A stretch of 64,000 nt of DNA from G963676795 sp963677215 (lineage in GTDB: Bacteria; Desulfobacterota; Desulfuromonadia; Desulfuromonadales; Geopsychrobacteraceae). The notes under the pieces were generated by a model, which ran no database searches, had not been told where the DNA came from, and worked only from the letters and a program-made list of their open reading frames with translations. Made by a program: the position numbers and the translations under genes. The DNA lies in assembly GCA_963677215.1 (NCBI GenBank), contig OY781919.1, forward strand, positions 3,162,001 to 3,226,000, in the 5' to 3' direction. This document shows, piece by piece, positions 54,568 to 63,211 of this stretch. Position 1 is the first letter of the stretch. Each line of letters begins with the position of its first letter.

Positions 54568-55460
54568 GGAACGAAGCGCTTTTCCGGCAGGAGTATCCGT
54601 TTAAAAGTCACGTTCTGAACCTGAACGGACTCAATTATCATTATCTCGATGAGGGGAGCGGTGAACCGCTGGTGCTGCTGCACGGCAACCCTTCGTGGTC
54701 GTTCTACTACCGCAACCTGGTCAAGGAACTGTCCGGCTGCTACCGGCTGATCGTCCCCGATCACATCGGCTGCGGGCTGTCGGATAAACCGGCAGATTCT
54801 CAGTACCCCTACCGGCTGGAACAGCGGGTTGCCGACCTCGATGCTCTGATCGCCCATCTGGGTATCGATCAGAAGATCACCCTGGTGGTGCATGACTGGG
54901 GCGGTATGATCGGCATGAGCTGGGCGGCACGCCATCCGGAACGGATCGCCCGGTTGGTGATCCTCAATACCGCGGCCTTTCCGCTGCCAACGACCAAAAA
55001 ACTGCCGCTGGCACTGAACATCTGTCGCAATACCCAACTCGGGGCTTTTCTGATTCAGGGCTGCAATGTCTTTGCTCGTGGGGCGGCCTGGGTCGGCTGT
55101 AAGCGCAAGCGGATGGCCAAGCCGTTGCGCGACCTCTACTCTAGTCCTTATGACAACTGGCAGAACCGGGTCGCGACCCTGCGTTTCGTTCAGGATATTC
55201 CCTTGCAGAAAGGTGATCCCGGTTTCGAATTGATCTGTGCGACTGAAGAAAGCCTGCAGCGCTTTGCCAAGGTGCCGATGTTGATCTGCTGGGGGGAGCT
55301 TGACTTTGTCTTCGACCGGAATTTTCTCGCTGTCTGGCGGCAGAAATTCCCTCAGGCAGAGGTTCATGCCTTCCCTGACTGCGGGCACTATATTCTGGAG
55401 GACGCGCGGGATGAGGTTATTCCACTGATCCGTGACTTCCTCCATCGTCATCCGCTCTAG
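54561..55460 (+). CDS. oleB: OleB: beta-lactone decarboxylase, alpha/beta hydrolase
   Basis: A 299-residue haloalkane-dehalogenase-like hydrolase. The nucleophile is Asp112 in VVHDWGG, the oxyanion/halide-side HGNPSW is at 41-46 (Trp46), His276 lies in CGHYILED, and an acid appears in GELDFVFD. In Ole pathways this enzyme decarboxylates a beta-lactone to a cis-olefin. Here OleB is a separate protein, whereas many Actinobacteria have OleB-OleC fusions. Overlaps oleA by 7 nt. Confidence 0.88.
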   Translation: MVRNEALFRQEYPFKSHVLNLNGLNYHYLDEGSGEPLVLLHGNPSWSFYYRNLVKELSGCYRLIVPDHIGCGLSDKPADSQYPYRLEQRVADLDALIAHLGIDQKITLVVHDWGGMIGMSWAARHPERIARLVILNTAAFPLPTTKKLPLALNICRNTQLGAFLIQGCNVFARGAAWVGCKRKRMAKPLRDLYSSPYDNWQNRVATLRFVQDIPLQKGDPGFELICATEESLQRFAKVPMLICWGELDFVFDRNFLAVWRQKFPQAEVHAFPDCGHYILEDARDEVIPLIRDFLHRHPL

Positions 55461-55469
55461 GGGGCTGGC

Positions 55470-57125
55470 GTGTCCGTTGATTACAATATCGCCGCGCATC
55501 TGCCCAAAATGGCTGCAAAGCAGCCGGACAGGATCGCAATCCATATTCCGCTTAAGGCGGCTGATGCTGATCAGCTGGATTACGCAAGTTACAGCTTTCG
55601 CGAACTCGATCAGCTGAGCAACCGGATGGCGGCTGCGCTTGAAGGGGTCGGTATCACGGAAGGCGTGAAAACCGTACTGATGGTCAAACCGGGGCTGGAG
55701 TTCTTCGCTCTGACCTTTGCCCTCTTTAAGATCGGTGCCGTTCCGGTCTTTATCGATCCCGGTCTGGGAATCAAAAACCTGAAAACCTGTCTTGCTGAAG
55801 CTGAGCCAGAAGCCTTTATCGGCATCCCCAAAGCACATCTGGCCCGGCTGTTGTTCGGCTGGGGGCGCAGGACGCTCAAGACCTTCGTTTCGGTCGGTTT
55901 TATGCCAGGAGGTGGTATTCGTCTCAGTCGCCTGCTGAAGCAGCATGATAGTGATTCGTATCCCTGTCTTCCGCGCGGCAAGGATGATACTGCCGCCATT
56001 CTGTTTACCAGCGGCAGTACCGGTGTGCCCAAGGGCGCTCTGTACAGCCATGGCAATTTTGTCGCTCAGGTTGACGCCTTAAAACAGATCTACAATATAG
56101 AACCGGGTGAGATCGATCTGCCGACCTTTCCGCTTTTTGCCCTGTTTGCCCCTGCGTTGGGGATGACCTCGGTGATTCCTCATATGGATTTCACCCTGCC
56201 GGGCTCTGTCGATCCACAGCAGATCATCGAACCGATCAGGAGATTTCAGGCGACGACCATGTTCGGCTCACCGGCTTTGATTCGGAGGGTCGCTCAGTAC
56301 GGTGAAGAGCATCAGCTGACAATTCCTTCGTTGAGGCGGGTCATCTCCGCCGGAGCCCCGGTTCCGGCAGAGACTTTGGCCTCATTTTCTAAACTCCTGG
56401 CTGATGGCGTCGAGATCTTCACCCCTTACGGTGCGACCGAGTCCTTGCCGGTCTGTTCGATCGGCAGCCGGGAGATTCTTGACGAAACCAGGGCTAAAAC
56501 CGATCTCGGGCAGGGGATCTGCATTGGCCGTCCGGTTCCTTCCATCGATCTGAAGATCATCCGTATCGATGATCGGCCGATCGCTCAATGGACCGACGAC
56601 GGGCTGGTCGTTGCTGATGGTCAGATTGGTGAAATCTGCGTTCGCGGCGAGCAGGTCACGCGCAGCTATTTCAACCGGCCAGAATCGACGGCACTGGCCA
56701 AAATTCAGAGCGCTGATGGCAGCTTCTTTCACCGCATGGGAGATCTCGGTTATCGTGATGAATTGGGGCGGATCTGGTTCTGCGGTCGCAAGGCTCACCG
56801 TGTTGAGACCAGCAGCCGGTGCTTTTATACCATCCCCTGCGAAGCGATATTCAATACCCATCCGCAGGTCTTCCGTTCGGCATTGGTCGCTGTGGTCGTG
56901 GATGGTGAAACCCTGCCGGTGATCTGTGTCGAGCTAAAGGTTAAGGGGGATGCTCAGAATCAGCCAGGGCTTATAGCTGCACTGCGCGATTTCGCTGCTC
57001 AGCATGAGCTGACCCGTCCGATTGAACAGATCCTGATCCATCCGCAATTTCCGGTCGATATTCGCCATAATGCCAAGATTTTCAGGGAAAAACTGGCAGT
57101 CTGGGCTCAGGAACAGCTGGCATGA
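55470..57125 (+). CDS. oleC: OleC: beta-lactone synthetase, acyl-adenylating family
   Basis: A 551-residue ANL-family enzyme that uses ATP to cyclise the 2-alkyl-3-hydroxyacid to a beta-lactone. The adenylation core TSGSTGVPKG is at 180-189; TPYGATESLPV, GDLGYRDELGRIWFCGR and the C-terminal catalytic Lys region (VDIRHNAKIFREKL) are present. GTG at 55470 has GGGG before it. The TGA stop overlaps oleD by 4 nt. Confidence 0.9.
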   Translation: MSVDYNIAAHLPKMAAKQPDRIAIHIPLKAADADQLDYASYSFRELDQLSNRMAAALEGVGITEGVKTVLMVKPGLEFFALTFALFKIGAVPVFIDPGLGIKNLKTCLAEAEPEAFIGIPKAHLARLLFGWGRRTLKTFVSVGFMPGGGIRLSRLLKQHDSDSYPCLPRGKDDTAAILFTSGSTGVPKGALYSHGNFVAQVDALKQIYNIEPGEIDLPTFPLFALFAPALGMTSVIPHMDFTLPGSVDPQQIIEPIRRFQATTMFGSPALIRRVAQYGEEHQLTIPSLRRVISAGAPVPAETLASFSKLLADGVEIFTPYGATESLPVCSIGSREILDETRAKTDLGQGICIGRPVPSIDLKIIRIDDRPIAQWTDDGLVVADGQIGEICVRGEQVTRSYFNRPESTALAKIQSADGSFFHRMGDLGYRDELGRIWFCGRKAHRVETSSRCFYTIPCEAIFNTHPQVFRSALVAVVVDGETLPVICVELKVKGDAQNQPGLIAALRDFAAQHELTRPIEQILIHPQFPVDIRHNAKIFREKLAVWAQEQLA

Positions 57126-58114
57126 AAGTGCTGGTGACCGGTGGTGGAGGCTTTCTGGGGAGTGCGATCGTGCGCAACCTGATTGCGCGGGGCGATACGG
57201 TCCGTTCGCTGACCCGCAACCGCTACCCGGAGCTGGACGCGCTTGGTGTCGAGCAGATCTGTGCCTCATTGAGCGAGGCTGACGCCGTGCTTGAAGCGGT
57301 CGATGACTGCGACCTGGTCTATCACGTTGCGGCCAAGGCCGGCGTCTGGGGCCACTATCAGGACTATTACCAGGCCAATGTCGTCGGCAGTCAGAATGTC
57401 GTCAATGCCTGTCTACTGGCGGGGGTCAGAAAGCTGGTCTATACCAGTTCGCCGAGTGTCGTCTTTGACGGTTCTGATATGCAAGGGGGAGATGAAACGC
57501 TCCCTTATCCTGCCCACTATCATTCCTTTTATCCGCAGACCAAGGCCGAAGCTGAGCGCTATGTTCTTGAGGCCAACAGTGCGGAGCTGGCAACCGTCGC
57601 ACTGCGACCTCACCTGATCTGGGGGCCGGGCGATAACCACCTGGTGCCGCGCATCCTAGAGCGGGGGAGAACCGGGGCCTTGCGGCGGATTGGCACTAAA
57701 ACCTGTCTGGTTGATAGCGTCTATATCGACAATGCTGCGCAGGCGCATATCCTTGCCGGTGAGCGGATCGCACCCGGTTCCGCCATTGCCGGTAAAGCCT
57801 ATTTTATCGCCAACGACGAGCCACTGCCGCTCTGGGTGATGATCAACCGGATCCTGGCCGCTGGCGGGGTTGGCCCGGTGACCAGGACAATTTCACCTGA
57901 ACTGGCCTACGCTGCCGGGTGGTTATTGGAAAAGATCTATGCGCTGCTGCGCCTGCCCGGTGAACCGCGGATGACCCGGTTCGTTGCCAGGGAATTGTCG
58001 ACGGCCCACTGGTTCGATCTGACAGCTGCAAAAAGAGATTTGAACTATCGCCCTGCGGTCTCTGTTGATGAAGGTTTAAGGCGACTTTCCAGGTGGTTGA
58101 GTGCTGAAGGTTGA
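57122..58114 (+). CDS. oleD: OleD: 2-alkyl-3-ketoacid reductase, SDR family
   Basis: A 330-residue extended short-chain dehydrogenase that reduces the OleA product. Rossmann GGGGFLG (7-13) with R in strand-2 region, catalytic Ser109/110 region (VYTSSPSV), Y137 and K141 (YPQTK). Related to 3-beta-hydroxysteroid dehydrogenases. It completes a four-gene oleABCD set in pathway-cluster order A-B-C-D and overlaps the PPTase gene by 14 nt. Confidence 0.9.
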   Translation: MKVLVTGGGGFLGSAIVRNLIARGDTVRSLTRNRYPELDALGVEQICASLSEADAVLEAVDDCDLVYHVAAKAGVWGHYQDYYQANVVGSQNVVNACLLAGVRKLVYTSSPSVVFDGSDMQGGDETLPYPAHYHSFYPQTKAEAERYVLEANSAELATVALRPHLIWGPGDNHLVPRILERGRTGALRRIGTKTCLVDSVYIDNAAQAHILAGERIAPGSAIAGKAYFIANDEPLPLWVMINRILAAGGVGPVTRTISPELAYAAGWLLEKIYALLRLPGEPRMTRFVARELSTAHWFDLTAAKRDLNYRPAVSVDEGLRRLSRWLSAEG

Positions 58115-58790
58115 TCTTTTACATGATGTTGAGAATGTCGCTTCTGTGGATCATTCCGGGTCGATTCAGAACCTGGAGCTACACCTCTGGTCCTGGTCAC
58201 TTAAGACCGAAAAAACTACTGATGCGTTTCTGAATGTCCTCGCTGCGGATGAGATCGCCAGGGCTCAGAAGCTGGTTATCGAGGATAAGCGTCACCAGTC
58301 AATTCTGTCCCGCTATTTTCTTCGCAGCGTTCTAGCCAGCTATCTGGACTGTTCTCCTGATATGGTTGCTTTTCGATACTCTGCGTTTGGTAAACCGTGT
58401 CTGGCCGCCGGAGATAGCGCGCAGCTGTCCTTCAATCTTTCTCATTCTGATGATCTGGTTGTTCTTGCCATAAGCTTAGCTGGAGAGATCGGTATCGATG
58501 TCGAGAAAGCCGACCGAAATTTTGACTGGCAGGGGGTGGCACCGCGTTTTATGACTGCGGAAGAGAACCGATCCCTGTTTTTTACCTCCCCCGCTCGGCG
58601 CCAGAGACAGTTCTACCGGATCTGGACTACTAAAGAAGCCTGTCTCAAGTGCGCAGGGACTGGCCTGGGCAGCTGCGCTCCAGCCCCGGCTTGGCAGCGG
58701 CAGATCTATATTGCTCCCGGTTATGTCTGTTCCATCGCCAGTGATTTCAAGCCATCAGGAATTGTTCGCTATCGTTTGAAATATCTGTGA
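58101..58790 (+). CDS. Sfp-type 4'-phosphopantetheinyl transferase
   Basis: A 229-residue enzyme that would attach phosphopantetheine to the four ACPs of PfaA (the PfaE role). Residues: Mg-binding D133 and E135 in GIDVE and E179 in WTTKEACLK; LSFNLSHSDD precedes. GTG at 58101 lies inside the end of oleD. Its place in the operon strongly ties it to the PUFA synthase. Confidence 0.9.
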   Translation: MLKVDLLHDVENVASVDHSGSIQNLELHLWSWSLKTEKTTDAFLNVLAADEIARAQKLVIEDKRHQSILSRYFLRSVLASYLDCSPDMVAFRYSAFGKPCLAAGDSAQLSFNLSHSDDLVVLAISLAGEIGIDVEKADRNFDWQGVAPRFMTAEENRSLFFTSPARRQRQFYRIWTTKEACLKCAGTGLGSCAPAPAWQRQIYIAPGYVCSIASDFKPSGIVRYRLKYL

Positions 58791-58824
58791 TATTATTGCT
58801 TTATCAATTTTACTGGGAGCTATT

Positions 58825-60195
58825 ATGAGGAGACAGATCTTTCTGGTGTCGGGCTGGGTCGTGTTGTTTGCCGGCTGGCTGAGTGCCTTTTGGCTGAATG
58901 GGGCAAAACCTGATTCGACGGCCTACTATCTGATACCTGCTTTTCTGCTGGGGATCGGCATGGGGCTGATCAGAAAGGTTGCCAACGGCAAGATCATGGT
59001 CGTCAGCCTCGCTTTTTCAGCGTTGCTGGCCATTGTGCTCTACAACAGGTTCGAACCGCAGCGCCCGATCAGCTTCTCTGAATTTCAGCAGCGCATCAAA
59101 AAAGCCTCTCTCAATGACATCCCTTTGCTTGTTTCACCGCAGCTTCTGAAACAGTCTCCTGAGCTTGGTCATCATCTCCTGAAAGCCTCGGCCAGGATCT
59201 CAGTGAGTGTTTTTGCCCGGCTGCCCGCTGCCGGCCACGATCTGACCTTTGATCCGGATGGCAACCTTTATGTCAGCATCCCGGATCTCGGTGCTGTCTA
59301 TCTGCTGACAAATGCAGACCAGGACGATTTTTCCGACGCCCAGGTTCTTTACCAGCACGGTCTCGACCGACCGACCGGATTGGCCTGGCGTGAGGGCAAG
59401 CTCTATGTTGCGACACCGTCCCAGGTGCTGGTGCTTTCAGATCAGGATGGTGACCTGGTAGCCGATGAAACCCGGACGCTGCTCTCCGGGCTGCCTGATG
59501 ACGGTGGTTACTGGCAACGCGCTCTGGCTGCCGGGACTTCTGATGACCTCTACCTTGCCATCGGTTCCCGCTGCAATCTCTGTGATGACACAGATCCTCT
59601 GCGCGCCACGATTCAGCGTATCGACATAAACAAGGGCAGCTTGAGACCCTATGCCAGCGGTTTGCGCAATGCGACTGGCCTGGCTATATCTCCCGACACT
59701 CGTCAGCTCTGGGTCTCTGATAACGGCACGCAAGGGGAAGGTGGCGTAGCCCGACCGGACGAAATCAATCTGATTGCCCCGGGAAAGAATTATGGATGGC
59801 CACATTGTTACGCTCAGCAGCTGACGGAGACTGGAATTGAACAGACTTTGTCCTGCCGCAACAGCGAGCCCAGTCTGGTCGATCTACCGCCTCGCTCCGG
59901 GGTCGCCGGAATCGCTTTTGGGGGAGACCTGAAGGCTCCGCAGGAATATCGGGACAGCCTTTTTGTCATCATGAAGGGGAATGAAGGTCTTGAACCTCAG
60001 GTCATAAGGATCGATTACCGGCAGGGACGTCTGGAGGAGTTTGGCCGGGATTTTCTTTCCGGCTGGCGGGTCAGCGGCGCGGAGTGGGGCGTTCCGGTAG
60101 CGCTGCAGATAGGGCCGGACGGTAACCTGTATATCAGCGATGAAAAATCAGGGTTTATCTACCGGATTCGCTGGCTGACTGAGACTGGAGCATGA
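58825..60195 (+). CDS. Membrane-anchored PQQ-dependent sugar dehydrogenase-like beta-propeller
   Basis: A 456-residue protein. Three N-terminal transmembrane helices (about 5-22, 30-48, 53-70) precede a periplasmic six-bladed beta-propeller of the glucose/sorbosone dehydrogenase family (from about residue 125: AGHDLTFDPDGNLYVSIPD, GLDRPTGLAWREGKLYVATP, GSRCNLCDDTDPLRATI, YASGLRNATGLAISP, GPDGNLYISDEKSG). Cys pairs are in SRCNLCDD and HCYA...SCRN. Many relatives are annotated as dehydrogenases without proof. It lies 34 nt after the PPTase and may be the last gene of the operon; a link to lipid or hydrocarbon handling is speculative. Confidence 0.75.
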   Translation: MRRQIFLVSGWVVLFAGWLSAFWLNGAKPDSTAYYLIPAFLLGIGMGLIRKVANGKIMVVSLAFSALLAIVLYNRFEPQRPISFSEFQQRIKKASLNDIPLLVSPQLLKQSPELGHHLLKASARISVSVFARLPAAGHDLTFDPDGNLYVSIPDLGAVYLLTNADQDDFSDAQVLYQHGLDRPTGLAWREGKLYVATPSQVLVLSDQDGDLVADETRTLLSGLPDDGGYWQRALAAGTSDDLYLAIGSRCNLCDDTDPLRATIQRIDINKGSLRPYASGLRNATGLAISPDTRQLWVSDNGTQGEGGVARPDEINLIAPGKNYGWPHCYAQQLTETGIEQTLSCRNSEPSLVDLPPRSGVAGIAFGGDLKAPQEYRDSLFVIMKGNEGLEPQVIRIDYRQGRLEEFGRDFLSGWRVSGAEWGVPVALQIGPDGNLYISDEKSGFIYRIRWLTETGA

Positions 60196-60329
60196 CGGAT
60201 GACCATGGTTGAGCGACTATGAGTTGGAACAGAAAGTCAGTCATTCTTGTTTTTTTTATAAAATTTCTCCTTGACTCTCCAGAATCGATCTGGTACTTCA
60301 TTGCCCACGTTGAAACGACGTACAGTTTC

Positions 60330-60403
60330 GGCCCCGTCGCCAAGTGGTAAGGCAGAGGTCTGCAACACCTCCATCACCCGTTCGAATCGGGTCGGGGCCT
60401 CCA
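60330..60403 (+). tRNA. tRNA-Cys(GCA)
   Basis: 74 nt including encoded CCA. Acceptor stem GGCCCCG/CGGGGCC, anticodon loop CTGCAAC with anticodon GCA, T arm CCCGT-TCGAATC-GGGTC. TTGACT (60271-60276) with a weak -10 TACTTC 17 bp later may be its promoter. Probable attachment site for the island whose integrase lies at the window end. Confidence 0.95.
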
Positions 60404-60407
60404 TCAT

Positions 60408-60436
60408 AACCTCCTGAAATTTCAGGAGGTTTTTTT
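60408..60436 (+). terminator. Terminator of tRNA-Cys
   Basis: AACCTCCTGAAA pairs with TTTCAGGAGGTT (60408-60431) and is followed by T residues to 60436. Confidence 0.9.
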
Positions 60437-60589
60437 CGTTTTGAGCTCTAATAATCGGCTGTATACACAAAGGATGTCAGTAAACAAAATAATGGTTGAA
60501 GAATCAACGACTTGCCAAGCTATTGTTTTTGTTTACGAAATCACAGTCACAACTTGGATGACAAGTATGCGAAATGGTTGGGTTTCCAA

Positions 60590-60620
60590 AAGTTTCCCAT
60601 AGTTTCCCATAGTTACACCC
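60590..60620. repeat. 10-bp tandem repeat near the integration site
   Basis: AGTTTCCCAT occurs at 60591-60600 and 60601-60610, followed by the related AGTTACACCC and preceded by GGTTTCCAAA. The 10-bp spacing suits arm-type sites for a tyrosine integrase or its excisionase. It lies between tRNA-Cys and the IS; otherwise the stretch 60437-60815 holds only the hairpin described separately. Confidence 0.45.
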
Positions 60621-60662
60621 CATTATGTTCCCATTTTTTCCCCATTGTAGAAAAAATGAAAA

Positions 60663-60703
60663 AAGCCCGAAAAAACACCTATAGGGGGAGTTTTTTCGGG
60701 CTT
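60663..60703 (-). terminator. Hairpin terminator downstream of the integrase
   Basis: AAGCCCGAAAAAAC (60663-60676) and GTTTTTTCGGGCTT (60690-60703) form a perfect 14-bp stem. With A runs on one side and T runs on the other, it could end transcription from either direction. Before the IS inserted, it lay about 150 bp past the integrase. Confidence 0.7.
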
Positions 60704-60876
60704 CTCAAAAAAGATACCTATTCGAATATTTTTAGGTTATGGCTTACCTAATCTTTTAAGCTCCTGCTGTCAATGCTGCAAAAGCTTTGACTCCATTGGC
60801 ACGCTCATCTGCAATTGTCAATCAGCATTGAAAATTGACCCACCATCGGCGTCCAATTTTGACCCACCCCAGCGGG

Positions 60877-61617
60877 TTAATTCTGGTCGTTATTCCTGGT
60901 TCTGATTCTCCAGCTATCATTCCCCGTTTCGATAATCTCACAGTGGTGTGTTACCCGGTCGAGCAGTGCTGTTGTCATCTTGCCGTCGCCGAAGATCTGT
61001 GGCCATTCACCGAAGGTCAGGTTGGTTGTGATCAGCAGAGAGGTCTGCTCGTAGAGCTTTGAGATCAGGTGAAACAGCAGTTGGCCGCCGCTCTTAGAGA
61101 ACGGCAGGTAGCCGAGCTCGTCGAGAACGACCAGATCGAGCCTTGCCAGACTGGTAGCGAGCTTTCCGCCTTGGCCGCTCAGCTTCTCCTGCTCCAGTTG
61201 ATTGACCAGATCAACCAGGTTGAAGTAGCGGCAGCGCTTGCCGCTACGAACGATCTTCCTGGCGATGGCTATCGCCAGATGGGTTTTGCCTGTTCCAGTC
61301 CCGCCAACGAGAATGACGTTACACTGATCCTCCAGGAACTGTCCTTCGTACAAAGTTCTGACCTGAGTTTCATTGACCGGAGAAATGTTGAAGTCGAATT
61401 GATCCAGATCCTTGGCGACAGGGAACTTTGCCTGCACCATTCGATAGCGGATACTGCGCATCTTGCGTTCAGCCTGTTCCGCCTGAAGCAGCTCCAGAAG
61501 GATTCTCTCTGGAATGCTCTTCTGCCGGGTGCCGTTGACCAGCACCTCATCAAGGACGCTGCGCATGCCGTGCAGTTTGAGCTCTTTCAAGGACGTCAGC
61601 AGTTGGTCACGAAGCAC
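60877..61617 (-). CDS. istB: IS21 helper ATPase IstB, copy 2
   Basis: A 246-residue AAA+ ATPase, identical in protein sequence to copy 1; Walker A at 105-112. Overlaps istA by 11 nt. Confidence 0.95.
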   Translation of the reverse strand: MLRDQLLTSLKELKLHGMRSVLDEVLVNGTRQKSIPERILLELLQAEQAERKMRSIRYRMVQAKFPVAKDLDQFDFNISPVNETQVRTLYEGQFLEDQCNVILVGGTGTGKTHLAIAIARKIVRSGKRCRYFNLVDLVNQLEQEKLSGQGGKLATSLARLDLVVLDELGYLPFSKSGGQLLFHLISKLYEQTSLLITTNLTFGEWPQIFGDGKMTTALLDRVTHHCEIIETGNDSWRIRTRNNDQN

Positions 61618-63124
61618 GGCGACCTCCTGAGAGAAGGTGGTTGTAGCGTTCGCAGTCAGCGGTCGGGGACAGGTTCAATTGCGGCAGATGAGCCGGCGCC
61701 AGGCTACTTGTCTCAGTCTGCGGGTCCTCTACTCGTGACAGGATATTCAGCACCAGGTCACGGCTAATGGTTCTGGCCAGCAGAGCTTCCTTGCAGGCTT
61801 GCTCGACGGCATTAATCCCATAACGCGGGATAGCCGCAAGGATGCCGACGAATTGCCGGTCTCCATCATCGATGCGTCCCAGGCGTTCCTGTGCCTTCTG
61901 CAGGGATTGCGGCAGGTCCCAGTTGCGAAACGGTGCTCCGTTGCGCAGCGCACCCGGCTTCTGCTTGAGGATATCGAGATAGTGCCAGGGGATGTAGATT
62001 GTCTTATCACGGCCGTACTGTCTGCTATGCAGGCCGATCAGCTTTCCGTCGTAAAGGAATGAGATTCGGTCGACATAGGCGCGCACTGTAACGATCTTGC
62101 CGACGTAGAAGGCTTCAACGCTGTAGCGGTTGCGGTCGAAGGTGACCAGTGAGGTCGGTGCAACTCTGGCCGTGCTCTCCCGATGAGCATCGAAGGAGAC
62201 CGGAGTATGAACCAGCGATTCGCGTTCCTGCTCGGCGACCTCGGCCACTGTCCGTTCCGGATCATCGGGATGTCTTGTCGTCGCCGCCAACATCCTGCAC
62301 TCATCCCGTAGCCACTGGTTCAATTCCTCCAGATCGGCAAACTTGCGCCGCTTGCCGAACAGGCGCTGACGGACAACTCCGACCTGTCGTTCAACCTGTC
62401 CCTTCTCCCAGCCTGCGGCGGGCGTGCAAGCGACCGGCTCGAACAGGTAGTGGGATGCCAGAGTCTGAAAACGGCGATTGAAGATCCGATTTTTGCCGAC
62501 CAGCACTTTGCTGACCACCGTCTTCAGATTGTCGTAGATTCCCTTGCGGCAGACGCCGCCATAGAACGAGAACGCCTGGACATGGGCATCAAGAATCATC
62601 TCCAGGGTCTCGCGCATATAGGCCACGCAAAAGGGCGCACGGCTATGGCAAAGACGGAAGTGGGCCACCTTGATCTTGACGTTCGCTCCTCCCAGCTCGA
62701 TCTGCTCATAGCCCCAGTCGAACTGAAACGCTTCGCCCGGAGCAAAAGCCAGTGGAATGTAGGCTTTAGCCTGAGAGCCCTCATCGCGCCAAGACTTGAC
62801 GAATCGCCGCACCGTGTCATATCCGCCCTCAAAGCCAGCGTGCTGCAACATCTCGAACAGCAGCAAAGCCGTACGTCGCTGCTTCGTCGGCTTCTCCTGA
62901 TCCTCTTTCAGGGCGGCGATCAGCTGATCTTTAAACGGCTCCAGCTTCGGGCGCGGCTGGGTTTTGCGTTCGTAGTACTGCTCTGTCTTCTCGGAACGGA
63001 TGATCTTACGAACGGTATTGCGGGACAGGTTCATCTCCCGGGCGATCTGCCTTAACGGCTTCTTGTCCCGGTGGTAGGCACGTCGGATTTTAGCAATGGT
63101 TTCCACGGTCAGCATCTCCTGCAA
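61607..63124 (-). CDS. istA: IS21 transposase IstA, copy 2
   Basis: A 505-residue DDE transposase with D136, D198 and E245. One residue near the C-terminus is His where copy 1 has Arg. Both copies look intact and could be active. Confidence 0.95.
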   Translation of the reverse strand: MQEMLTVETIAKIRRAYHRDKKPLRQIAREMNLSRNTVRKIIRSEKTEQYYERKTQPRPKLEPFKDQLIAALKEDQEKPTKQRRTALLLFEMLQHAGFEGGYDTVRRFVKSWRDEGSQAKAYIPLAFAPGEAFQFDWGYEQIELGGANVKIKVAHFRLCHSRAPFCVAYMRETLEMILDAHVQAFSFYGGVCRKGIYDNLKTVVSKVLVGKNRIFNRRFQTLASHYLFEPVACTPAAGWEKGQVERQVGVVRQRLFGKRRKFADLEELNQWLRDECRMLAATTRHPDDPERTVAEVAEQERESLVHTPVSFDAHRESTARVAPTSLVTFDRNRYSVEAFYVGKIVTVRAYVDRISFLYDGKLIGLHSRQYGRDKTIYIPWHYLDILKQKPGALRNGAPFRNWDLPQSLQKAQERLGRIDDGDRQFVGILAAIPRYGINAVEQACKEALLARTISRDLVLNILSRVEDPQTETSSLAPAHLPQLNLSPTADCERYNHLLSGGRRAS

Positions 63125-63211
63125 AAAGCTCCTCTCTCTGAAATTTCAGAGAGCTTGGAGGACAATGCTGAGGTGGGTCAATTTTGGACGCCGATTATCC
63201 CCGTAAGTGGG

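Noticed and set aside
54363..56051. Long minus-strand frame across oleA-oleC
   Set aside because: No recognisable domains; it overlaps three genes with complete catalytic motifs on the plus strand and reflects GC-rich codon bias.
60512..60751. Small protein of 79 residues between tRNA-Cys and the IS
   Set aside because: It spans the terminator hairpin and tandem repeats, has no ribosome-binding site, and shows no family features.
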